A DNA stretch of 64,000 nt from Rhyacichthys aspro. Lineage: Eukaryota; Chordata; Actinopteri; Gobiiformes; Rhyacichthyidae. The notes beneath the pieces are model-generated. The model was not told the DNA's origin and did not search any database. It saw only the letters and a program-made list of their open reading frames with translations. Below, one piece after another: positions 36,817-47,090 of the stretch. How positions within the stretch are numbered: the stretch's first letter is position 1; each line of letters begins with the position of its first letter. The stretch covers positions 15,417,906 to 15,481,905 of the forward strand of contig CM072160.1 in assembly GCA_036850595.1 (NCBI GenBank), in the 5' to 3' direction. The translations under genes were made by a program, and so were the position numbers.

Positions 36817-36948
36817 ATCCAATAACTTCTTTTTAGATTTACATTCTCTCTGGATATTTACAGCAAAAAAAAAAATGAAAGAAAAGGAAAATCTTACAAC
36901 AGAGGAAACACAATGATAAGTCATGCCTTAGTGCTTCTATAATGTAGA

Positions 36949-36954
36949 TTTATT
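36949..36954 (-). promoter_or_regulatory. phox2a: Candidate poly(A) signal AATAAA of phox2a
   Basis: TTTATT on the plus strand. Its use would give phox2a a 3' UTR of about 1.2 kb and end the gene some 130 bases from the inppl1 signal. Confidence 0.4.
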
Positions 36955-38145
36955 AGAATATTCAGAGTAGTGCTATAACGTCTCATTCACTAGAGCTTCT
37001 GTCCATTCATAGTTTCATAAATGTGTTGGTCCATCAGACAGAATCTCCGCACCAAAAATAAATCTGCAAAGCAACATCATAGAAAGGAAAATGCTACCTA
37101 ACTTTTATATTACTAATTACAGAGTCACACATTTGATGTAACAGTCCAAATAAATGTGTGGCTTACTCGGTGAAATCATTCAAATAATAATAAATACACA
37201 TTTCTTTTCCCTTTTTGTGGGGTTTCCCGGAGTCAGACAAGCAACACTGATTTGTGACTAAGAGCAAAGAGTGTCCGTATGTTGTCCATCATCCCATCTT
37301 TAGCTGCAGGAAGATCTTCATATTTCATATAGTGATTGGTAAACAGAAAGTCAGTTATCATTGCACTGTGAGAGTCGGGCTGCTCAAAAACAAAGAGTCA
37401 GGGGCCTGCAACCAGGATATGTTTACATGTCCGAACAAAGTGCCCACTGTTTTTAGTGAAAGGCATTATAGGACAAAGAGAAAGACTGAGAGGATGGTCT
37501 GGACCTTGCAGTTGTAATTGGATTTTTGAAAGCTTTGTAGAGAGATTTGTTTTTTCTCAGCGGTGTCTGTGAGTCAGGGGCCTAAAGGAAGTTGTGCTTG
37601 CTGGTAAACTTGTTTGAGACTGGGGTACGTTTTCAGATTTACGCTTGTACCTGACTTCCATACTCATTGAGACTTCTGCAGAATGGGCCTTGCCACAGCG
37701 CACAATTTGTGGGAAAAAAAGGAATGTTTGGAATTGGATCAGTCATGTATGAACAAGGAGAAAACACTTTTTAACAAACGTGTTGCAGGTAATACTATGA
37801 TGGCCTATACATGTGGAGTTGTGTCCGAGGGTTTTGTTGGAGAGGAAGGTGGAACCAAGGTGTCAGTCAGTGTCAGTCATCTAACATCAGATCTAGCTTA
37901 AATAAGAAATTTAACATATAATGTGCACAGTTGTATTTAATTTCCAAGATGCCAATACTTTTGTTCATTTGTATTATTGTGGAGCTATAAAACATTAATC
38001 AGTTTTAGAGCAGGATTTCAGTACGGCAGATTACACCAGTGGTTCAGTGTTGGTAATGGCCCCTACTCTTTCAGCAAAAGCTTCCCACTGCCCACTGTTC
38101 AATTAGACGGCATAATGTCTTGTCCCAAGTCATTCTCTCTGTGCT
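36955..38145 (-). other. phox2a: Inferred 3' UTR of phox2a
   Basis: No gene is recognised. The plus-strand frames 37254-37517 and 37683-37901 show no domain or exon context. Confidence 0.45.
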
Positions 38146-39370
38146 TCAGAACAGGTTTGTCTTGATGGCAGGGTTGGGTTTTCTGTGGAAGGAGGACAGG
38201 ACACCAGCAAAGGGCCCAGTCATACTGTCCGCCGGCTGCCACGCCTTCAGAATCTCCTGAGTCTGGGCAGCAGGCTGAGCCACAGCCGGGTTGGCCGGTC
38301 CCAGGTTGGACCAGCTGGGTGCCTTCAGCCCCTGAAGGACCGGCGAGCTGGAGGCGTTGGCATAGCCAGTGCTGACGGGCACAGGACTGGGACTCAGGCT
38401 GGCAGGGCTCCCCAAGTTTCCATTGGCCGAGCCTGGCAGTGAGGCAGTGCTGTCAGGTGTGGGGCTACAGGTAGATTCTTTGGATTCATCGTCGTCTGAT
38501 GAAGATCTGGGCTCTCCATTTTTCTTGCCTCCAGAGCTGCTGCTGGTGGTGCTGCCTGTGGTGCCTCCAGAGCTGTTGGCTTTGGCATTAGCTGCTCGCT
38601 CCTGCTTACGGAACTTGGCACGCCTGTTTTGAAACCACACCTGTTTGATCAAATGAATCAAAGTCAGTTATCAAGTCACTGGAGATCTGGCCAATATTCA
38701 TTACGTTGTAGTGTCCTTTACTTTATGATGACTGGACACTGACATACAATCCTGCATAAAGCCATATACACAAAGAGGAGTCTCTGACCTGTACTCGGGC
38801 CTCAGTGAGGTCTATTTTGAGCGCCAGCTCCTCTCGGGTGTAGATGTCTGGGTAGTGAGTCTCAGCAAACACTCGCTCCAGTTCTTTGAGCTGGGAGCTG
38901 GTGAACGTGGTTCGGATTCGTCGCTGCTTCCTTTTCTCGTTCAGGCCCGACGGGTCCGAGAAAAACTTGTAAGGGACTGCAAAAAGAAAGAGGTTGAATT
39001 TAGAGGAAAGTGATGTCATCTGAGGGGCCTTTTTAAAGGGACATGTCTAAAATATTTCATTTACATTCTTCAACCGGAGTCAAATATTTTAAAATATCCT
39101 TTCAAAGAGTTAGGCCTATTTCAGATACTGAAATGGAAAGAAAAAATTTTCAAAATTAGACTACGCCAGACCATATACCATCGGCCTGTCGTTCGATAAA
39201 TGTGTAACAACAAGATTTAGTTTGTATTTTTTTATTATTATTATTATTATAAATTCTAATCAATTATTACTATTGATTGTTCCAGCAATCCCACAACAAA
39301 GAAATTCCATTAGCCTAATTACAAATTACAAAGTCATATGCGTCTCACTTTTCCAACCATAATCAAAGTC

Positions 39371-39434
<64 letters not shown>

Positions 39435-39710
39435 TACTCGTTTTTCTCTTAGTTCTGTACACACTGCGGATGAGCCGGGCTGCAGCCGGAGCCTACCTGA
39501 GGAGTACGGTGTGGGCTGGTGCTCCCGCAGAGCTCCCAGGGTGCAACTGGCCGTGCTGAGAGGAGTGCATCCCGGGTTTGAGAAGGGCCCGCTCCGGATC
39601 GGGTTGTATTGGAACGAACTGGCCTGGCTGCATGAGCTGAAGTCCGCGTAGGCCGAAGCTTCCATGGCCGCCATGCAGGAGTCATAGGAGTTCAGGTAAG
39701 AGTAATCCAT
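38146..39710 (-). CDS. phox2a: Paired-like homeobox protein PHOX2A
   Basis: PHOX2A is a transcription factor that specifies noradrenergic, autonomic and some cranial motor neurons. Three exons, 39710-39497, 38976-38789 and 38640-38146, give 298 residues; human has 284. The start MDYSYLNSYDSCMAAMEASA is family-specific. ATG at 39710 was chosen over the in-frame ATGs upstream (frame open to 39752) because the conserved protein begins there. The homeodomain runs from RRIRTTFTSSQLKELERVF through HYPDIYTREELALKIDLTEA to VWFQNRRAKFRKQE, with Gln at homeodomain position 50, and is split by intron 2 inside helix 3. The C-terminal half is Ser/Gly/Pro-rich and ends with SGVLSSFHRKP-like and AIKTNLF motifs typical of PHOX2. 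Intron 1 carries a long (ATT)n run 63 bases after its donor. Confidence 0.97.
39231..39250. repeat. Short (TTA)n microsatellite
   Basis: About six units in phox2a intron 1, 120 bases from a longer run of the complementary triplet. Confidence 0.8.
39371..39433. repeat. (AAT)21 microsatellite in phox2a intron 1
   Basis: Twenty-one perfect AAT units on the plus strand, ATT on the transcribed strand, 63 bases downstream of the exon 1 splice donor. The exon 1 frame is open through it and would read polytyrosine if the intron were kept. Confidence 0.97.
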
Positions 39711-39982
39711 CTTATACATGGAGGTCGACCGGTGAATCACCGGTGTGTGCACGGGCTAACGGGGTTAGGAGGGTCTTCAGCCCACTTTGTAAGTGTCGTG
39801 AGCAGAGCCGGCCTCAGACTTGTAGAAACAAATGAGTGTTGAGTCCTTAGTGGGTGAAATCCTGTTGTTGTTGCAGTAGTTCCGTTGTGTTTCAGTGTCA
39901 GCTAACCTCAGTGTCCTTCCGCTCACTGCAGCTCACTGTGCGCTCGTGCTCCCTTTGACAGCCCACTGCAGCTCGCGCACTG

Positions 39983-39988
39983 TTTATA
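39983..39988 (-). promoter_or_regulatory. phox2a: Probable TATA box of phox2a
   Basis: TATAAA on the minus strand, about 273 bases upstream of the ATG and flanked by GC-rich sequence. It implies a start site near 39955 and a 5' UTR of roughly 245 bases. Confidence 0.5.
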
Positions 39989-42050
39989 ATAAAGTTGGCC
40001 GCGCTCGGAGACAATAGCGAGGCGGTGGTCTAGTTTCCATGACAATACCGTGTGCTCCTGACGGGCCAATGGCAGGGCCGAAGACACGGGATGGACCCGC
40101 CCACAGGCCATGCCCCGCCCACGTGCACCAGCTAGTCAGCAGCACGCGCAGGTGCAGCTCGCGCTTTAGTGAGTGAACTCATCGAACACCGGCGGCTCCT
40201 TTGATCAGAAAGTGTCTGCTTCATTTGTCCATTGTTTATCTGACACTGTACATTCTGTCAGCTCTGCGAGTAAATGGCGTATTTAGTTTATTCAACATGT
40301 AGCCTGCACCAACTAGGCCCAACGAGCGTTTCGATTTTTTGCCCAAAATTATTAATAAACAAACTAAAAATGCATTCTTTATTCTTGAATATATTTTAAA
40401 TGTTAAAACTTCCCGCACTGAATCCATCTTAATATTAGCCCGAACGAAGAAGTCTTTCAAAAGAAACGCAGCATTTCTCAATCAAATTTATTTTATTTTA
40501 CATTTAGCTCCTATATCGCAAATCAGCACGATTAATACCTGTCCAATAAGCCATTAACTTGTGACTTAAACGACTTAAAATAAGCTCCAAACATCTCCGG
40601 GAAGTAAACGGTACAGGAGCGAATGTGCGGAAAGCGCAGCTCTGCAGTACAAGTCTTTATGTGGGCCGAAGCGTCCAGATGTGACGCTGATTGCTGAGAT
40701 TAAAAGCTTTGATTTGATTCCGATCACTTTTAGGGAGATGTCACCAGAGTGCGCGTCATTTTGATGTATAGGACTAGAGAGGGAAAGGCAGAGAAGCGAG
40801 CGAGCAACCACGACAGGCTAACCATAAACGCATTGACGCGTCAGAAATTGGTTTAAGTTTATTGTTCGGTGTCATACAATGTGATAAGTCATATCCCACT
40901 CGGCCCCAACACACACTGTGCACAGAGCTAAGAAAAAGGGCTCAGAAGCACTGCACACACTTTCAGTCAGAGGCCATCTAAGACCACGGCGCAGTGAATT
41001 AACAGGCTTTTTATTAGTGGATATATTTCACCAAATAATATCAGCCACAGACCAAACTGACGCTGTGTGCGCGCGACATAAACAATTAACTTTATTTTTG
41101 CGTGTGCGTGCTTAAAGTGCACTCCTATCTCTGTGACCGGGGGCTGCATAATGATGCTCCTTAATGTCATTAACCCGCTGACTCTGGAGAGCGCGCATGC
41201 GTGCGTTTTCTGCGCCATACTCACTTCACTACAAATAAGTATTAATAATAAGATTTGTCACCAGCACGTTGTGCAGTTTTTCTAGTCTTCTGGTGGATGA
41301 GTGCGCACGGTGAACGTTTATTAGTTGTAATGAAATAGAACAGTATGATTATAATTGTTTACTAATTGATTCGTCTAAACTGTCAAAGTAAAAATGTGTA
41401 TAAAGATGCTATAATTTTTTAATAACTTTTTGAACATTTTACAACAGGTACCATTTATCCCCTTTGACCAAATGTATTATGTATTATAGCATATATAATT
41501 GACAAATTGAATGCGTAATTTTAGGCCTATATCCCGGAGCCGAAGAATATAATGATACAGAACTCAAAAGACAATAGACCCGTCTCCTGTGTTGTCCTGT
41601 GTTTAATTTGACCATTACAGCTGACTTGACTAATTTAGTGCAAATTACGTTCTTATATTTGATCTATTACATATATTTATTTTGAAGCCTGTTTATCGTC
41701 CCAACATCGCTCCCAGGCCGCGCCGTCTGTTGTGTGAGTGCGTCCCGTCTGGTGAGTTCAGAGGTGAGTTTACTGAGAAACTTAAACAGTTTCAGAGTCA
41801 AATCATCTCGAGCATGGTTCTGCCTCCCAAAAGAGCAACCAGGAGCGACCCTAGCTCTCTCTCTCTCCCTACCGCTTAAAGCATTTCCAACCTAATCCCT
41901 TCAAAGAGGCAGCGGTCTCTTCCAGGCCGCTAATCCGTCCTTAGTGCTCCGGCGCAGGGGGAGACCTCTCCTCTGCGCGCCCTTTAACTTTGGACTTTTA
42001 CATTCATGGGGCCATTTGACGGAAACAGTAACGGAGGGCTTTGGCATTCA

Positions 42051-42064
42051 TGACGTCTGAGTCA
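42051..42064. promoter_or_regulatory. Overlapping CRE-like and AP-1 sites
   Basis: TGACGTCT at 42051-42058 is one base from a full CRE and shares its last base with TGAGTCA, a consensus AP-1 site, at 42058-42064. It lies 2.3 kb upstream of the phox2a ATG. Function is inferred only. Confidence 0.35.
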
Positions 42065-43775
42065 ACAGAGGGGTGCACAATAGTCTCCTAAAGGCTCCTG
42101 AGGGACCCTGAGAGAGAGACCTCTGCCACAGGGATTATAGGCCCACGCAGGACTGGAAAGTTGTCAAGATATAACTTTTCATTTGAGACATAGGGTATAT
42201 ATTTGAAATAAAAAAGATGAATGGATGAACTTTACGCACACAGAGGTTCTGTCTGCTTCAAGTGCATAATGTACAATCAATGTTTAATGGCCCTAAATAA
42301 AGGCTTTGTGTGTAAACTCGTGCGTAATCTAATGATGGCTTTTTTTTTGCTGAGAGGCTGAAAAAGGCTGTTTAAACTCTCTACAGTCATTAATATTCCA
42401 AGTTAGAGAAGCTCTCGTGTGCAGACCCCTTCTTCCTCAATTTATTCAATCATAAAAAGCATATTCTGTAGAAAAATCTTAATCAAATTGCCAACATTTG
42501 CCCCCATCTGTAGTCCCAGGGGGTCCTGCTCTGGTTCGGATCGTGCGTGAATGCAGATTGAGGTGAGCGGAGTGAGTGAGATGCCGCTGGATGTGGCTGG
42601 ACTCCGTGATGGATGGTCGGATGGTCTTGATGGAGAGATGGAGGAGTGTATGGACGCAGACAGGGCGTAAGGGATGAGTAAAAGATGGGGTGACTGCGTT
42701 GAAGAAAGGCCACGCGGGAGGCCCAGGCCGGGATCTGTCGTGAAACACGCGGTGGTGGTCTGGAAGCATGTGAAGCTGTCAGTCAGAGAGCGCTCCTGCC
42801 AGCTCCATCCATCACCAGAGCGCACACAACATCATTCCCTGGCGACGACGCACGCGGCTATTGATTCCGAACTCTTTATGAAACCCGCACCAATGTGGAA
42901 ATTAGACAACAGAAAGCCCACGTACAATGATCATTTCAACATAAATCTATGCGTAATCTGCGCGCGTAATTCACTCCGTCCGTTTGTAAACTTTCTTTAA
43001 TAATCTACCTGCTCCATTTTTGAAACGTGTCTGTACTGAAACAAAACACACAGTCCTAAATAATTCTCAAATTATATTTACAAATCATTTTAATCAAGAA
43101 TGAGTATTTGTAATGGTTCACGCGGTATTTTAGGGGTTCATTTTTCAGATTTGTGATGTTACAAAATCTAGTCCTTGTAACATAGTTTTATTGTGTGCTT
43201 AAACTCTGCAGTTTCATAATATTTCCTCCTCCGTCACACAGGCCTGAGGGTTTTGGTCACAGCCTGAATGATCATTTACTATGGCTCTCCGATGTAACCT
43301 ATGTCTTCTGGTGCGCCGTAAATCCTTCGTTTTACTTTAAAAACATTATTTATGTTGACTGCCCTAACTTCACGCAGACCTTTTGAAGTGCCTGTACCTG
43401 TGTGACTAAAATGTGTGGTGTCATCACCCCTCAGAAGAGCCTCTTCCGTTGGAAGTGGATTTGATTGCGCCTAAAATAAAATGAAAACACTGACGCTGCC
43501 TTTAACGCGGGGCCTCGCCTCTCCAACAGCAGCCGCAGCAGAAGCAGAGGCAGAGGTGCAGCACATTTGATTTTGCTGATGATGGATGAGAGATGAGGCA
43601 GGTGGGGGTGGGCCCATGACCGGGGTCCCGTCGGCGTGCGCCTGTCCCCGCATTTCACTCCCCAATTACTGAATGTGGTGTGACGCTCTGGCTCGAGACG
43701 CCGGCGCTGCAACCAGGTTAGAGACAGAGGCAAGAGCTGAGTTTAAGCACAGATTCAGGAGCACGTGATCAAAAG

Positions 43776-43793
43776 TGATCACTGCAGTGATCA
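43776..43793. repeat. Perfect 18-bp palindrome
   Basis: TGATCACTGCAGTGATCA equals its own reverse complement. A further GTGATC lies just upstream at 43765-43770. Confidence 0.9.
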
Positions 43794-44252
43794 TGAGGTT
43801 ACGCCTGGAAAACATGTCTGTGTCAATCAGAAACCTATTTGCTAATTTGCTTTTAATTTATTAAAAATGTATAAATCGTTTATAAATTATAATTTTAATT
43901 AACAGGCTAATTAAGTTGAGTTTATGCACCTTATGAAAACTGTTAAAAAAATAATCATTGCAAGGATTTTTTAGACTTGTGCTTTAGTAAAAACCCTTAA
44001 ACGTGTATCACACAACACTCGTCTTCATCTGAGTCAGAGCGTTCATCAGCTCAATATGACGCACGGCAGCTGCGGTTGTTCCACTGCAGAGGACCTGGAT
44101 TATTCTAATGGACGACCGCGTGTTACTTAAAAAAGAAGCTTTTTAGGAGAAAAAGAAGGTCCCGCGAGACCATGGCGCGCGCACATCCTTCGCGCACACC
44201 ACAGCTGGAGCAGCGAGGATGGCCGTGCGCACGGGAGCTTCTCCAAACAACA

Positions 44253-44358
44253 CTAATTAGATCTGCAGCTCTGGCCCCGCGCTCTGAAAGCAGCCCAGCG
44301 GCGGGGCGCGCGGAGCTGTGGAAACTTAATTCAATTAAATTCCCTCTAAACTAATTAG
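44253..44358. promoter_or_regulatory. Cluster of homeodomain-type sites
   Basis: CTAATTAG occurs at 44253-44260 and again at 44351-44358, with TTAATTCAATTAAATT between them at about 44327-44342. The cluster sits inside an otherwise GC-rich block 4.6 kb upstream of phox2a. It resembles a homeodomain-bound enhancer; binding is inferred. Confidence 0.35.
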
Positions 44359-47012
44359 GCTGCAATCTGCCACGCGAGCTGTCCCTGAGCAAGGTTCGAA
44401 TTAGGCGAAATGGATTTGTTCCTTTTCTTTAAAAGAAAGGCGGACAGACTGGTGTGTTTTTGGTGGGTCCTTTATTTGTCTTTTATGCTAATTCTCTCAG
44501 GGGGAGCGTCACGTGATTGCCTTGCAGCGAGGGGACCCCGCCCGTACAGCCTCCACCTGCGCAAACCTGGAGCTCCACTAAACTCTGAGTTAACTCAGAG
44601 GTCAGTCTGGAGCCGTCGAAATGCTAGCGTTAGCTGAGCGCGTATTTAGTGCTGCACCGATGAGTTTGAGCTCGGTCTTAAACTCTGAGTGGAGCATCGT
44701 AATGGAGGTGGGATCGATCGCCTTCCTGAGGGAGCGCACTGAGGGAGCGAGAGATGAGAGGAGAGCACAGGGACACGGATGAAAATGCCCCGTTAAGAGC
44801 AGGACAGATATGATAATGGGAGAGCCTCTAGTAGTCGTTCATCATTCACCACCTCCACCTGGCTGCACCTCTGAGCCTCTGTTCTGTGGGCTAGGACACG
44901 GGGACTGTAGAACTTATATGACAGGACATGACATACAACTATTACACATTTCCACAGCAGAAGGTGAGATGGACAGACAGACACAGACTGAAGGACTGCA
45001 GGGATAAGAGTAAAGAGAGACTGTGCACAGGGCTGAGTGAGAGAGTAAAAAGCAGTATGATACAGATGGAGGTTAGGACGATGGAGGGCCAGGTTTCTGT
45101 TTCTCCATAATCTAATCAGAGAAATGGCAGCAGTCAGAAATAGCCTGACGGACAGACTAAGAGCCTCTTCTCTTTCTACTCCTCCTCCTTATTCTTGTCT
45201 TCCTCCTCAGGGAGGGTAAATGGATACAAGTACACACACAAACACATGCACGCCAGCTTGGCTTCCTAAAACCATCAAGTGGAGATGTGTTTGAAGGATA
45301 GGAGAGAGGAGAGAGGAGGAAAGGCTGAGGTATCAGAGCAAAACCTGATCTACTGCCCAGATGCAGCCACTTCAGGAGCCATTTTGTTGTCCAAGTATGA
45401 ACAGTTAGCCTGATATCAAAGGCACAAACATGCAGATGGCATTTGAGGCTTACATTTATAGAGTCTAACCTTTTGTAGATATTAACAGCACTGTGATTAA
45501 TCAAGTGCAGAGAAATAAGGGATGCTGCTCTAAAAACTGCACATGAACAACTTTATTCCTTATAGATTTTCTCAATTCACTATTAAGGCATCAATATTCC
45601 ACACAGTATATCTGAATGTGGAACTAGAAAAACGGTTTTACAGTGTAATAAAATGCTGCCATGGGGGAGTGATTTAAAAACAATACAATTACACTTCCTC
45701 TGCAGGAGACAGCCCTGACTCCTGTGTGGAAGCCAGCAAACATCCTCAGTGCATGTTGCTGTTGGGGGGGTCCAGGTGGAGCACATTTAGAAAGAAAGAC
45801 TTTTTGCTGTATGCTAATTCCCCCCAATAGGGGAGACGACCCTGCAGTGTCAGTGCGCGCCATTTCAGTGACGGTTAACACACTGCATTCCCTCCCCAAG
45901 TCCCATACAAATCCGAATTCCAAAGAAATTCCTGTGTCTTGTCATTTCACAAGGTGGACAAGCGTCATTGTGACAGGAATTCCCACCCAGGCTCTGGTGT
46001 CTCTCACGCAGACGCATCCATCAGGAGTGTCAGGGCAAAACAAAACACAAGAATTCCCTTTTTTTGTTGTGATGGCTTTATTTACACGGAGTAGGCTGGG
46101 ATACAAGAATGAAAAATGTTTGTGGAGTACATTTGCGCCTTGTCAGCATGCTGTTTAAACATTTATGATACACAGCGATGAATATTTATCCTTTGTGCTG
46201 CTAAATTTCTCTTTCCAGACACTTGCTCCGACACAGTCAAGCGTCTGCGACATCTGCAGTAACAGACTCTTAAACATTAAGATACATAAACAGAAGCGAT
46301 TCACAAGGCAGTTATATTGCCCATAATTCAACTAAAGTGCCATGAAATTTGGTGTAGAATAAAACCACCAAATAAATGGAGAACTCCGGTTACATTTACA
46401 TATATTTATCAACATGGCAGTGCTGGTGAATGTAATGTGCATTAAAGTGAATGATCAGGCAATGACACGTGAGGCAAATCTGAGGCAATGTACAATCTTT
46501 GGTCAGTAAAGACTTTCACTAACAACAAAGTCAATACATTTATCTTAATATTTCTCCTTTTGCCTTCATTCTTCTTCGACACATGATACCAACATAATCA
46601 AGCAACGTCCAAACCAACAATCAGCCTTATCATTGTCAGAAATGCCACTTTCTGTTGCTCTATACCAAACATAAATACATAATAAAGTCTATCATCTTAA
46701 AATAAATGACTCATTTATTTGTTTAAATAGTAATTAAGAGGATATTCATTTATCACACTGTGACACAAACCTTCTACTTTTTAATGTAATGAGATCATTT
46801 TAGTTCAACATTAAAGCAACTTCTAATATATTCTACTGACACTGCCGTATATCAAACACACAACACCAACTTTTGGCTTGTAATGTGTGACATGAAGGTC
46901 TTTTGGTGTAATGGAATGACGATATGCACTAATGCCGTAAAAATAGTCATAAAATACTGAGAAATAATGAGTGAAAAAAGGAGGCAGTGATGTGTTGTTC
47001 AGCAGAAGTACT

Positions 47013-47018
47013 TTTATT
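47013..47018 (-). promoter_or_regulatory. clpb: Poly(A) signal AATAAA of clpb
   Basis: TTTATT on the plus strand, 72 bases after the clpb stop codon. Confidence 0.6.
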
Positions 47019-47090
47019 GTAACTGTGCGTGTGTGACGATGATAATGGTGGTGATATGAGTGGCACCAGCTCTAATGCAGCTCTGAAGTG

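Larger units (their letters stand above)
35233..36835 (+). other. inppl1: Long 3' UTR of inppl1
   Basis: About 1.6 kb from the stop codon to a likely poly(A) signal. It includes a (TG)n/(GA)n tract at 36635-36674. Short open frames on both strands have no recognisable product. Confidence 0.5.
39989..47012. other. Gene-free region upstream of phox2a
   Basis: About 7 kb with no gene recognised on either strand. Composition alternates between AT-rich and CpG-rich blocks (for example 41700-42100, 42500-42860, 44150-44330, 44490-44720), as seen around developmental regulators. It holds a CRE/AP-1 motif, an 18-bp palindrome and a cluster of homeodomain-type sites. The many short frames in it lack domains and exon context. 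Confidence 0.55.

Noticed and set aside
38185..38632. Plus-strand frames opposite phox2a exon 3
   Set aside because: Antisense shadows of the Ser/Gly/Pro-rich coding exon.
39369..39752. Minus-strand frame with a polytyrosine tail
   Set aside because: It is phox2a exon 1 read into intron 1 through (ATT)21; the donor at 39496 and the homeodomain exons show normal splicing.
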